Positions 26,732 to 36,500 of a DNA stretch of 64,000 nt are shown here, piece after piece. The DNA is from Bacteroidota bacterium (lineage in GTDB: Bacteria; Bacteroidota; Rhodothermia; Balneolales; HLUCCA01). The notes beneath the pieces are model-generated. The model was given only the letters and a program-made list of their open reading frames with translations, made no database searches and had not been told where the DNA came from. Position 1 is the stretch's first letter, and the number at the start of each line of letters is the position of its first letter. Both the position numbers and the translations under genes were made by a program. Location of the stretch: the NCBI GenBank assembly GCA_020832235.1, contig JAFIEZ010000005.1, positions 1 to 64,000 of the forward strand. Reading direction: 5' to 3'.

Positions 26732-27400
26732 ATGAATACGTTTTCGAACCAACAATCGCCCTCAACGGAAAGCGAGGCAACACACAAAACCGGGGAAAAC
26801 GGGTTCAATCGCTGTGCCTTGATGGTTTTTTTGCGAAATCCGTCCCCGGGTAAGGTGAAAACACGCCTTGCCGCCGATGTTGGACCAGAAAAAGCGCTGG
26901 AGGTTTACCTTAAACTGGTCGATCATACCCTCGCGGTTTGCCATAATGCTCAAGCGGAGGTGCACCTGTTCTACGATCAGTCCTTGCCCGAACCGGCAGA
27001 GCGGATGCTAGGTTTTCACTACCATGTGCAGTCGAACGGAGATCTCGGTAAGCGCATGTTCGAGGCATTTCGTACGGTTTTAAGCACTGGCACCGATAAA
27101 GCCGTCATTATTGGCAGCGACTGCGCCGAGCTGACGGTAGATCATGTGAACGAGGCGTTTCACAAACTGGATAAAAAAGATGCGGTTGTTGGTCCGGCCC
27201 TGGACGGCGGATATTACCTGCTCGGACTTCGAAAAGTACATCCTGCGTTATTCACCGAAAAGGAGTGGAGCACTGATACGGTTTTGGAGCAAACCATGGA
27301 AGACATCCACCGACTTGGCTGGACGTTTTCGACCCTTAAGGCACTTCGCGATATTGATACGATTGATGATCTTAAGGAAGTGCGTCCCGACTGGCTGTAG
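26732..27400 (+). CDS. TIGR04282-family arsenosugar glycosyltransferase
   Basis: A 222-residue nucleotidyl/glycosyltransferase A-fold protein. The ATG at 26732 lies 11 bases after arsS; a start at 26666 would overlap arsS heavily. The signature MVFLRNPSPGKVKTRLA (phosphate-binding loop), IIGSDCAEL (metal-binding Asp) and VVGPALDGGYYLLGL match the TIGR04282 group. The family is regularly encoded with ArsS and a TIGR04283 enzyme and is thought to attach a sugar or headgroup to the arsenosugar. A non-conserved polar N-terminus of about 30 residues precedes the domain. Confidence 0.9.
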   Translation: MNTFSNQQSPSTESEATHKTGENGFNRCALMVFLRNPSPGKVKTRLAADVGPEKALEVYLKLVDHTLAVCHNAQAEVHLFYDQSLPEPAERMLGFHYHVQSNGDLGKRMFEAFRTVLSTGTDKAVIIGSDCAELTVDHVNEAFHKLDKKDAVVGPALDGGYYLLGLRKVHPALFTEKEWSTDTVLEQTMEDIHRLGWTFSTLKALRDIDTIDDLKEVRPDWL

Positions 27401-27445
27401 TCATTGTTAAGTTATGGCTACAATTATAAAAAGATGGATATTTTT

Positions 27446-27475
27446 GCCATAACTGCCATAACTGCCATAACTGCC
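27446..27475. repeat. Tandem 9-bp repeat (gccataact)3
   Basis: Three exact head-to-tail copies at 27446-27472 plus gcc, in the 102-base gap between the two glycosyltransferase genes. Confidence 0.85.
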
Positions 27476-27502
27476 AGTAATGCTACTATTTAACAAACGA
27501 AC

Positions 27503-28240
27503 ATGGCCCAACCCAAATTCTCCATCATCATTCCGACCCTGAACGAAGCTGCTGGAATTGCACGACATCTGGAGTATGTGCTCGCACTACCTGATGTAGC
27601 TTCCGATGTTGAAATTATCGTCGTGGATGGAGGAAGCTCCGACGAAACAACATCCATCGCAGGGAAGTATCCGGTTCGAGTGATACCATCGAAGCCCGGC
27701 CGGTCCCGACAGATGAATGTCGGCGCGGAGGCATCCCGAAGCGAGTACCTGTTCTTCCTGCATGCCGACTCTCTCCCGCCGCAAACCTTTGTGCGCGATG
27801 TGATGCAGTTGATCGAGTTCGGGGCTGTGGGCGGATGTTACCGCCTTGCGTTTGACGATCCCCATCCCTTGCTGAAATCCTATGCCTGGTTCACCCGCTT
27901 TGACGTACAAGCTTTCCGGTTTGGTGACCAGGGACTGTTTGTTCCGAAGCATGTATTTGCTGCCATCGGGGGATTTAACGAATGCTACATCGTAATGGAA
28001 GACAACGATCTGGTAGCGCGATTGAGGCGGTTCTACAGGAATAAGGAGGGGGGCGCTCTCACCGATTTCACCATCCTGCCTTACGACATGATAACCTCTG
28101 CGCGAAGGTACCGCGACAATGGAATCATCAAGTTGCAGCTGGTTTTCGCTGCAATTTATGTGCTGCATCATGCCGGCATCCCGCACAGTGAACTCAAACG
28201 GTTTTTCATAGAGTGGATTCACGGCAGACCGGTGGCGTAG
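27503..28240 (+). CDS. TIGR04283-family arsenosugar glycosyltransferase (GT2)
   Basis: A 245-residue family 2 glycosyltransferase. The start KFSIIIPTLNEAAGI is the nucleotide-sugar strand, EIIVVDGGSSDET holds the first Asp, FFLHADSLPP the DxD-like metal site, and GGFNECYIVMEDNDL the acceptor-side acidic pair. The sequence GRSRQMNVGA is characteristic of the TIGR04283 group. It acts in the cytoplasm or at the inner face of the membrane; the sugar donor is unknown. It is the last gene of the cluster that begins at 23268. Confidence 0.92.
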   Translation: MAQPKFSIIIPTLNEAAGIARHLEYVLALPDVASDVEIIVVDGGSSDETTSIAGKYPVRVIPSKPGRSRQMNVGAEASRSEYLFFLHADSLPPQTFVRDVMQLIEFGAVGGCYRLAFDDPHPLLKSYAWFTRFDVQAFRFGDQGLFVPKHVFAAIGGFNECYIVMEDNDLVARLRRFYRNKEGGALTDFTILPYDMITSARRYRDNGIIKLQLVFAAIYVLHHAGIPHSELKRFFIEWIHGRPVA

Positions 28241-28361
28241 TGTCAATTAAGTATCCCTTCCATATACTTTTGCAACCAATTTGTGATTAAGTTTCATCTT
28301 AACAGATAACTTTTTTTGAGAAGCTCTCCATTTTTCTACCGATTATATACGTCCTAATGCC

Positions 28362-29234
28362 ATGAATCGTGCAGTACTTACATTTTCATTATTAGCACTA
28401 ACCGGGTTACTCAGCTTTTCGTGTGATTCTTCAGCCTCAATCATCCAGGGCCCCGATGTCAGCGACCCGGCATGGCAACGTGCCCAAACGATATCATACA
28501 ACGATATTTCGGTGAATGTATTCATCGATAAGCCGGAAGGTCCTGTGAACACCGTATTGGTGGCTTATCATGGAACCGTCTGGTACGACAGCCTGATTAA
28601 CGGTGCTGCACGAAACATCACCATGGCCTTCAGGCGAATTTTAGACCAGGAGGGAATACTCATCATTGGCGTGGCTTATCCGCAACAGAACAAGTTGATG
28701 GGAGACGGACTTCGTGAGGCAGAAGCCGCGTTGCTATGGGTTAAACATCTAGCCTCAGAAGAGCTTAACCTGTCTATGGAGAGGATTTTTATAGGGGGGC
28801 ATTCCCAGGGGGGATATATCGTTACCCGTCTGAACACCATGCATGAAACCGATGGCGTGATTGCAAATGCTCCGGGTCCATTGGATTTTGAGTTTCGTTG
28901 CTTACTGGAAGAACGTGGACAAATTGCACCTGGCAGGGAATGTAATTTAATGCAGGCTGAGTTTGGTTTGCCCTCAGAATATCCGGATCCTTACATCGAG
29001 CGGTCGCTGTTATCCTTTACCGAAGGTTTTAAAGCCGACGTTCTATACGTTCAGGGCCTTAATGACGGACCTATACAAATGCGGTCGTGGCCGATGTTTC
29101 GTGATGCCATACAGCGCTGTACGAACTGCCAATATTCACAAATTGTGAATATTCCCGGGGCCGGACATGACGCGCTTTTTTCAAATGCACAGGCTAAGGG
29201 AGTCTTCAATACGTTTATTCAAAGCCGCAGATAG
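28362..29234 (+). CDS. Alpha/beta-hydrolase lipoprotein (esterase-like)
   Basis: A 290-residue exported protein; the signal peptide ends LLSFSCDSS with lipobox Cys at about residue 21. The alpha/beta-hydrolase core shows the oxyanion strand VLVAYHGTVW, the nucleophile elbow GGHSQGG (Ser about 149), Asp in YVQGLNDGP and the catalytic His in PGAGHDALF. It resembles dienelactone hydrolase or acyl-peptidase-type enzymes, but the substrate cannot be assigned. It is preceded by a weak hairpin with a T run (about 28287-28317) that may end the arsenosugar operon. Confidence 0.85.
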   Translation: MNRAVLTFSLLALTGLLSFSCDSSASIIQGPDVSDPAWQRAQTISYNDISVNVFIDKPEGPVNTVLVAYHGTVWYDSLINGAARNITMAFRRILDQEGILIIGVAYPQQNKLMGDGLREAEAALLWVKHLASEELNLSMERIFIGGHSQGGYIVTRLNTMHETDGVIANAPGPLDFEFRCLLEERGQIAPGRECNLMQAEFGLPSEYPDPYIERSLLSFTEGFKADVLYVQGLNDGPIQMRSWPMFRDAIQRCTNCQYSQIVNIPGAGHDALFSNAQAKGVFNTFIQSRR

Positions 29235-29318
29235 TCAATCTACTAATGGTACTCGCTTACAGTATTGGATTCGTTTAGACATATTATATTTCCACTCTGT
29301 TATATAGTAACATATGCT

Positions 29319-30245
29319 CTAATACAATGAACTCCAATTGATTAATTGCTCTATTGATACAAAGGTTAATAGTAACGATATGTCGGTGTCTTTGATTTTG
29401 TTGAAACGAAAAACGGGTTCATTCTTATCATTGGCCCGGGCCTGTAAAAGCCAAAGCTGTTGCTCCGAATCGATAAAAACTCCAGCAGCAAGATGACCGG
29501 TTTCGCCGACTTTTGTCCGTACAAAGGCGCCATTAATTCCCTTGATGAGGCTGTCTGCAATGGGAATGTACTGTGTTGTATCACCGAAGGTTGTCCAGAA
29601 GCGGGTAAGAAATGAAGCTATCGCTTCTTCAATGGGAACATTATTCGTGCCAACACCTTGAATAAGTGTCTTGTTGTTGGTCCATAGTCCACGCTCCTGC
29701 CAGTAGGTGATGGGGCGTGCGGAAATGATTCTGTTGCTGTCATCTGCATGTGCACTCCCTTCAGCGATAGTGCCCGGTTCAGTGTTTCCTTTCATCTTCA
29801 ACGGAAAAACCGACCTAAAATCGGGCACATAGCGTGTGCTTCCATCCTCCTGAATGGCAAACAGCAAATCCCGTATACCGTTTGTGAGCAAAATGTACGG
29901 TGCGCGAATCTGGAGGTTATACCTTGCGGCCTGCATGGCGGTCTGCTCGCTGAGTTTCACCGATTCGGCCTTGCACTCCACCAGCAGCAAGGGACGATGA
30001 AACTCATCGAAACACAGGATGTCGGCCCTGCCTGCTCGCTCGCTGGCCTGCATCGGAACCGGAGGTTCTGTGCTCATCCGATTGGCGGAAAATCCCGCCT
30101 CCCGCACTAAAAACTCAATCATGCGCAGACGAACCCGCTCCTCCGGACGGTCAGCGGCGCGTACTTTACTCACAGGATTAAACCACTTACGGACGCCATC
30201 CTCAAAGCGAACAATCGGAAAATGTGATGTAATGAGTGAGGCCAT
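29319..30245 (-). CDS. HsdR N-terminal-type (PD-(D/E)xK fold) protein
   Basis: A protein of 308 residues from the ATG at 30245 (MASLITSHFPIVRF); the longer frame to 30365 adds 40 residues with no homology. Residues about 35-140 match the type I restriction enzyme R protein N-terminal domain: RLRMIEFLVREAGF, then RADILCFDEFHRPLLLVECKAE, which carries the Asp and Glu-x-Lys of a nuclease-fold active site. There is no helicase part and no methylase or specificity gene nearby, so this is not a restriction system. Single-domain proteins like this are common in Bacteroidota and their role is unknown. The C-terminal 150 residues are a separate alpha/beta region. Confidence 0.85.
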   Translation of the reverse strand: MASLITSHFPIVRFEDGVRKWFNPVSKVRAADRPEERVRLRMIEFLVREAGFSANRMSTEPPVPMQASERAGRADILCFDEFHRPLLLVECKAESVKLSEQTAMQAARYNLQIRAPYILLTNGIRDLLFAIQEDGSTRYVPDFRSVFPLKMKGNTEPGTIAEGSAHADDSNRIISARPITYWQERGLWTNNKTLIQGVGTNNVPIEEAIASFLTRFWTTFGDTTQYIPIADSLIKGINGAFVRTKVGETGHLAAGVFIDSEQQLWLLQARANDKNEPVFRFNKIKDTDISLLLTFVSIEQLINWSSLY

Positions 30246-30582
30246 GTTATGTTGAAATCGAAGTGTTACGCTACGAATGTATGCATGCTTAGAACGCGTT
30301 GGGTTGCCACCTAAAGCCAATTTTGTCAGACAGCAATTGTTTACGGGATGTTCTGAACAAAACAAATGATGTCGGAAACCTGACCTTGCGCAACCGCATG
30401 ATGCACGGAAAGATAGTATAAAAAAAGGCAGTCCCGCGAATATGTGCAGAACGGCCTTATAAAGTGATGGATGAATGTTGTAACACCCCGGCGGATTAAC
30501 CCGGTATAGCAGGTGGGCACGTAGCAGTGTGAGAGGTCGACTGCAGTAAAAACAGTCGCCTCATCTTAGTTCTGCGCCGGAG

Positions 30583-32433
30583 TTACTTCCCTTTCTTGGC
30601 GTTCAACGCTTTTTTAGTCTCCGCCTTTTGCTCTTTCTCCATTTCACGTGCTTTCTTCTTGTCGATGCCTTCCATCATTTTTACGTGGTCGATTTTCTTG
30701 TTGATCATAAATTGCTGACCAATAGAAAGCACGTTGTAAACCAGGTAATACAGCGACAGACCGGAAGCAAAGCGGTTGAAAATGAACAGAAGCATTACCG
30801 GGAATACGTACTGAAGGATCTTCATCTGCGGGTTGGCCGCGCCACCCTGACCCGATACACGCATTTGAACCACCATGGCAGCGGTCATCAAGAGTACAAA
30901 TCCGGCCACGAAATCACCGAAAAATGGAATTTCGAAGGGAAGATTTAAAATCACATCCGGTGCCGAGAGGTCAGATGCCCACAGGAACGACTCCCCGCGG
31001 ATTTCAATGGCATTCTGGAAAAATTTCCAGAGCGTCACCAGAACCGGCAACTGCAGCAAGTTCGGCAAACATCCACCGAGCGGATTCACCTTGGCCTTCT
31101 TAAAGAGCTTAAGCGTTGCCTCCTGTTGTTTTTGAGGTTCATCCTTAAACTTCTCCTGAATGGCCTTCATTTCGGGCTGAAGTTCCCTCATGGCCGCCAT
31201 ACTTTCGAAACTCTTCTTCGTAAGCGGGTACAGCGCAATTTTGATAAGGAGTGCAAACAAAATAATAGCAATACCATAGTTGCCCGTCCAGTCGCCCAGC
31301 GTTGTGATAACCGGCAATACTACCCATCGTACGAATGGTCTGGAGAACCAGTTCAGCAATCGGTAACCCACATCCACCATTTCGTATGCGTTGGCTGCAA
31401 ATTCACGGATGGTGAAATACTCGAGCGGACCTACATATAGGTGCATGCGTAACACACCGGAATCCGGAACCCGTGTTCGCAGTGCGGTAGTGTAGATATG
31501 GTCGGTAAGTTCGCTGGAGGCATCTCCGGTAACTTCGCTGGTAACAATAGCACCGGTTCCGGGATTCTCAGGCTTGATAATCTGGGTGAAGAACTTCGTC
31601 TTTGTTGCCAGCCAGTCGACCGATCCGGTAATGATGCTCTCTTCGCGACCAGCACTGCTGAGATTGAACTCTTCAAGCACACCGCCTGAGTAAACGTAGG
31701 CTGCGCTGTACAAGGCTTCCGATGCTCTGCTGCGTTCGGTTGTATTTAAAGCCGACTTCCAGCCGAATTCAATATTACGGTCGCCCATATGCTGCTCAAT
31801 GCTGTCGAATTCAATATCCAGAATGATATCGTAATTGATGGCATTGAAACGGTAGGTTTTCACCAGGCGGGAGCCGTCTTCAAGCTCCAGTACATAGCTC
31901 AGCTCATGATTCTGAAGCCCATCCCGCTGCAGAGTAGTGCCGGTACCATAATTCGTTTGTGCAAACAGAATCTGGTTGGTCTCTATGTTGTAGTTCTGCG
32001 CAGACAGAAATCCGATAGAGTAGGCAGACCGGCTCGTATCGGCAATGAGTTGAACCGGGGTACCATCCCATTTATTAAAACGATTGAGGGTAAACTCAAC
32101 AGGTCCACCTCCAACATTGGAAAAGATAGCGGTATAAAAAGGCGTTTCAACGGTGTAAAAAACAGTGTCTGCAACAGTGGTTACACCAAATATGCCCATT
32201 TGCTCGAGAACTTGTTCCCGGTCGGGGGTTCTGCCGGTAATACGGGCGCCCGGAAGCTCGTCAATATCGTCTGGGAGGAAGCCGGTTTCAGCTTGAACGG
32301 CACGGATACTGTCTTGAACGCGTCGTTCTTCCCGCATTCTCTCCATTTCTTCCTGACTCGGTGTCATGTATGCGAACCATGCCATCATGATTCCGAACAT
32401 CAGGGTAAGTCCTATAATCGTATTTCTATCCAA
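30583..32433 (-). CDS. yidC: Membrane protein insertase YidC
   Basis: A 616-residue inner-membrane insertase. The N-terminal anchor (IIGLTLMFGIMMAWFAYM) is followed by the large periplasmic beta-domain (about 60-360) and the conserved 60KD_IMP core with five hydrophobic segments (about 370-585), including the cytoplasmic hairpin region MAAMRELQPEMKAIQEKF and LGGCLPNLLQLPVLVTLW. The C-terminal tail is strongly basic (KKALNAKKGK), suitable for ribosome contact. It follows yidD after 2 bases and ends the rpmH-rnpA-yidD-yidC operon, the classical arrangement. It works with or without SecYEG; secA is divergent nearby. Confidence 0.97.
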   Translation of the reverse strand: MDRNTIIGLTLMFGIMMAWFAYMTPSQEEMERMREERRVQDSIRAVQAETGFLPDDIDELPGARITGRTPDREQVLEQMGIFGVTTVADTVFYTVETPFYTAIFSNVGGGPVEFTLNRFNKWDGTPVQLIADTSRSAYSIGFLSAQNYNIETNQILFAQTNYGTGTTLQRDGLQNHELSYVLELEDGSRLVKTYRFNAINYDIILDIEFDSIEQHMGDRNIEFGWKSALNTTERSRASEALYSAAYVYSGGVLEEFNLSSAGREESIITGSVDWLATKTKFFTQIIKPENPGTGAIVTSEVTGDASSELTDHIYTTALRTRVPDSGVLRMHLYVGPLEYFTIREFAANAYEMVDVGYRLLNWFSRPFVRWVVLPVITTLGDWTGNYGIAIILFALLIKIALYPLTKKSFESMAAMRELQPEMKAIQEKFKDEPQKQQEATLKLFKKAKVNPLGGCLPNLLQLPVLVTLWKFFQNAIEIRGESFLWASDLSAPDVILNLPFEIPFFGDFVAGFVLLMTAAMVVQMRVSGQGGAANPQMKILQYVFPVMLLFIFNRFASGLSLYYLVYNVLSIGQQFMINKKIDHVKMMEGIDKKKAREMEKEQKAETKKALNAKKGK

Positions 32434-32435
32434 AA

Positions 32436-32693
32436 CTACTCCGGTAGATTAGTGGTATTCGGGTCTTCAGTATGATTTTCGGTGCCGGGAACGGGATCGT
32501 AACCGCCATCGCTCCAGGGATGACATCTTCCGATTCTCTTTGTGGCCAGCCAGCTGCCTTTCAGTGCGCCGTGTTTCTCCAACGCTTCAATCGCATAATG
32601 GCTGCACGTTGGTGTGTACCGGCAACTCGGAGGAAAATACGGGGAAATCATGATTTGGTAGGCTCTCACAAGCAACACAAGTACCGATTTCAT
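32436..32693 (-). CDS. yidD: Membrane protein insertion efficiency factor YidD
   Basis: An 85-residue protein of the YidD/UPF0161 family: [20 protein letters not shown] is the signature with its conserved Cys pair, followed by [17 protein letters not shown] and RIGRCHPW. It helps membrane protein insertion near YidC. The start codon overlaps the rnpA stop (ATGA). The C-terminus carries a short acidic extension. Confidence 0.96.
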   Translation of the reverse strand: MKSVLVLLVRAYQIMISPYFPPSCRYTPTCSHYAIEALEKHGALKGSWLATKRIGRCHPWSDGGYDPVPGTENHTEDPNTTNLPE

Positions 32694-33106
32694 GAATTTT
32701 CCTGAGAGTTATTGATGTGCGAACGCAATCGCTCAAGGAGGTTGCCAACATCAGTAAAAATTTGGTGATAGCTGCTGCGGGATGATTTCAGGATGAACGC
32801 AAGGTGCACATAGGTGTCATTTTGTTCATCAACCGGATCCAGGAAGTGCTGTTGGAGCCGATAAGCCTCTCTGAGGAGGCGTTTGCCGTGGTTTCGTTGT
32901 ACGGCGTTGCCTAATCTGCGGCCGGCTATAAAAGCAACTTTTAGCCCCCCGGCCGGATTCGGGTAAGAAACATACCGCAAATCGGCGTGTGTGCCTGCCA
33001 GGCGGATACCTTTTCTGAAAATCAACTCAAAAGAGTCTTTCCCCCGAAGTATACTCCTTCGGGGCAGACGGTATCCAGACCGGCTGTTACTTAGGTCCGC
33101 GCTCAT
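32690..33106 (-). CDS. rnpA: Ribonuclease P protein component
   Basis: A 138-residue basic protein from the ATG at 33106; the open frame extends to 33196 but that part lies within rpmH. Conserved elements are [22 protein letters not shown], the RNR-like basic motif [21 protein letters not shown], and the C-terminal DLxxLL-type helix (DVGNLLERL). It assists the catalytic RNA in tRNA 5'-end maturation. The chosen start overlaps the end of rpmH by 20 bases, so the two genes are closely coupled. The extra N-terminal residues before YRLP are unusual in length. Confidence 0.93.
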   Translation of the reverse strand: MSADLSNSRSGYRLPRRSILRGKDSFELIFRKGIRLAGTHADLRYVSYPNPAGGLKVAFIAGRRLGNAVQRNHGKRLLREAYRLQQHFLDPVDEQNDTYVHLAFILKSSRSSYHQIFTDVGNLLERLRSHINNSQENS

Positions 33107-33242
33107 CGCTAACGGTGAGCTTGTGACGGCCCTTCGCACGACGGCGGGACAGTACATTGCGACCATTAGCCGTTGCCATGCGTAAGCGGAAGCCATGCTT
33201 GTTCGTGCGTTTTCTTCTGCTGGGTTGGAACGTGCGTTTCAT
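33087..33242 (-). CDS. rpmH: 50S ribosomal protein L34
   Basis: A 51-residue strongly basic protein, ATG at 33242 and TAA at 33087-33089. The sequence begins [18 protein letters not shown] and continues [20 protein letters not shown], the invariant L34 signature. It is the first gene of the rpmH-rnpA-yidD-yidC operon. A short C-terminal extension (SDERGPK) beyond the usual end overlaps the rnpA start. Confidence 0.98.
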   Translation of the reverse strand: MKRTFQPSRRKRTNKHGFRLRMATANGRNVLSRRRAKGRHKLTVSDERGPK

Positions 33243-33553
33243 TGTAGTTCGTCAGTTAAATATGCGTTGTTAAAAGATTGCCCATCGGCGCCCAAGCCCT
33301 CATCCCTTAAATTCGGTTTGATGATATGCAAGAGGCCAGGCCATTTTCTCGAAAGACCTCAAAAATACGATAAATATTTTTAAATTCGCACATCTATTTA
33401 AAGGCTAATTCCCGATTGTGAACGTTATTTCCTGCAAAAAGCCTTAAAACACACAAAATTCACAGTAAAAGAGGGCTGCCCGAGTTTGATGAAGCCCTGT
33501 TTTGGCCGTACCTTACGGCGTTATACCATTTTACCGATTCTATCAAAAACATC
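33243..33553. other. 311-base divergent promoter region between rpmH and secA
   Basis: No gene is seen. The region is AT-rich in its centre (about 33360-33460). It must contain the promoters of the L34 operon and of secA. rpmH often lies near dnaA and the replication origin, but no cluster of TTATCCACA-type DnaA boxes was seen here. Confidence 0.5.
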
Positions 33554-36500
33554 ATGTTAGATAAATTTTTCAGCAGTTTTGCCAAGTTATTCGGATCAAA
33601 GTCAGACAAAGATCTTAAAAAGATTCAGCCCATTGTTGACGAAATTCTGGCTTTCGATGAGCAACTCGCTGCCCTGAGCGACGAAGAGCTCCGCGCACAA
33701 ACGGATAAATTCCGGAAGGCCATTACAGATGCAACAAGCGAAACCGACCAGCGAATCAACGAAATTAAAGCGAAGCTAGACGATAACGAAAGTGATCTGA
33801 GTGTTGAGGAGCGCCGTACCCTGGGGGAAGAACTCGAAGAGCTGGATGAAGAATGGCTCGACATTTGCGAAGATGTACTCGACGAAATTCTTCCAGAAGC
33901 ATTCGCTACACTTAAGGAAACCTGTAGAAGATTTGTAGGTAAAAAATGGACTGTTGCAGGTAGTGAAATCGAGTGGAATATGGTGCCCTATGATGTACAG
34001 CTCATCGGCGCCATTACCCTGCACCAAGGTAAAATTGCCGAGATGAAAACCGGTGAGGGTAAAACCCTCGTTGCTATTTTCCCAGCTTACCTGAACGCAT
34101 TGGCCGGAAGAGGCGTACACGTAATTACCGTAAACACCTATCTGGCAAAACGGGATGCCGAATGGAATGAGCCAATTTTCAATTTCCACGGGCTGCGGGT
34201 AGACTGCATCGACCGGTATGAACCCAATACCGAAGATCGTCGTAAGGCCTATCACGCCGATATTACCTATGGAACTAACAATGAATTCGGATTCGACTAC
34301 CTGCGCGATAACATGTCGTTTACCGAAGACCAGCTTGTGCAGCGTGGACATCACTTCACCATTGTAGATGAGGTTGACTCTGTGTTGATTGATGAGGCCC
34401 GAACGCCGCTTATCATCTCCGGTCCGGTTCCGCAAGATAATCAGTCGCAGAAATACCTTGAACTCAAACCACGGGTAGCATCCCTTGTGGAAGCGCAGAA
34501 AAAGCTGGTGGCCAATTACCTTAGCAAGGTAGATTCCTATCTGAAAGAAGGTAATGAAGAGCAGGCTGGCCTCTATCTTTTCAGGGCCAGAAGAGGATTC
34601 CCAAAAAACAAGAAGTTTGAGAAGTTCATGCAGGAACCCGACATGCAGAAGCTCATTCAGCAAACGGAATACTTCTACCTGCAAGACAACGCTAAAAACA
34701 TGCCTTTTGTAGATGAAGACATGTACTATGCCGTTGACCTGAAACTGAATACCATCGAAATGACCGATAAAGGTCGTGATTTAATTACCGGAACTCAGGA
34801 AGACAAAGAGTTCTTCGTTATTCCGGATATGGGTCTTGAAACCTCCATCATGGAAGAGGAGCTCGAAGCCAAGCAGAAACAATTGCTTGATGAAATCGAG
34901 ACGAATGAAGCGTTTTCACCAGAGTACAGAGAGCAGCAAAAAGCTAAAATAACCGAAGATATTCGCCGCGAGAAGTCTGATAAAATGGCCGCGCTCTATC
35001 GTAAGTTTGCCGAGAAAAGTGAGCGTATTCACTCTATTAACCAATTATTGAAAGCTTATACCTTGTTTGAGCGTGACGATGAGTACATCGTTCAAGATGG
35101 CAAGGTAAATATTGTGGATGAGCACACGGGTCGCGTGATGGTTGGGCGACGATACTCCGATGGTTTGCATCAGGCAATTGAAGCCAAAGAAAATGTGAAG
35201 GTAGAAGCATCTACGCAGACATACGCAACAATCACCCTTCAGAACTACTTCCGTATGTATCACAAGCTGGCCGGTATGACAGGTACCGCTGCTACGGAAG
35301 AATCGGAATTTTTTGAAATTTATAAGTTGGAAGTAATTGAAATTCCAACCAACAGGCCCATCGCACGGCTCGATCATGAGGATCTGGTTTTCCGAACTAA
35401 GCGGGAGAAGTTCAACGCCTCCATCCAGAAAATCCGTGAGTATCATGAAAAAGGTCAACCGGTTCTGGTGGGTACTACCAGCGTGGAAGTCTCCGAGACC
35501 TTAAGCCGTATGCTTCAGCGAGCCGGTATTAAACACAACGTATTGAATGCTAAACAGCATCAACGTGAGAGCGAAATTGTTGCGGAGGCTGGTCGTCGCG
35601 GCGCGGTTACAATTGCTACAAACATGGCGGGTAGAGGTACCGATATCAAGCTTAACGATGAAGTCAAGGAACTGGGTGGATTAGCCATTTTGGGTACCGA
35701 GCGCCACGATTCCCGTAGAATTGACCTTCAGCTGCGCGGGCGATCGGGTCGGCAGGGAGATCCGGGCGAATCACAATTCTATGTTTCTCTGGAAGATAAT
35801 CTGATGAAGCTCTTCGGATCCGACCGTATCTCAAGTGTTATGGATCGTATGAAATTTGAAGAAGGTGAAGTTATTCAGCATAGCTGGGTAACCAAGTCGC
35901 TGGAGCGAGCTCAGGGCAAGGTAGAGCAGAACAACTTCAGCATCCGTAAAAAGCAGCTGGAATATGATGATGTTCTGAACAATCAGCGTAAGGTGGTCTA
36001 TGCCAGACGTCGCAATGCACTGATTGGCGACCGACTCAGCTCCGATATCTTCAATATGCTCCAGGATTTGGTAGATACCATATTGGATGACCATTACTCC
36101 ATGGCTGAGTATGAAAATATTCAGGAGAAACTGCTCCGAATGCTCGCTGTGGATGTGGAAATCGACCGCGAAAAATGGTCATCTGTTGGTCAGGACGGAC
36201 TCTCGGATCTCATTGTGGAGAAGGCACTTGAAGTGTACAAGGTGAAATCACGGTCGCTTACCGAGCCGTTCATGAATGTCCTTCGACAGATTCATGAAAG
36301 TGACATGCCGAATAAGCCAAAGCAGGTTCAGATGATATTTTCAGACGGCATTAAGCGCCTGCGTGTAGTGGTTGAAGTTGAGCAAGCCATGGAAACCAAC
36401 GGTCGCGAGCTGGTGAAATCACTCGAACGCTCTGCGGTTCTTTCTATTATTGATGACAAATGGATGGAACATCTGCGCGAGTTGGATTCGGTGAAAGAAG

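Noticed and set aside
29319-30245. Type I restriction-modification locus
   Set aside because: Only the HsdR_N-like nuclease fold is present; no helicase, methylase or specificity subunit is encoded nearby.
33243-33553. Replication origin next to rpmH
   Set aside because: No dnaA gene and no cluster of DnaA boxes were visible; secA is the neighbour.
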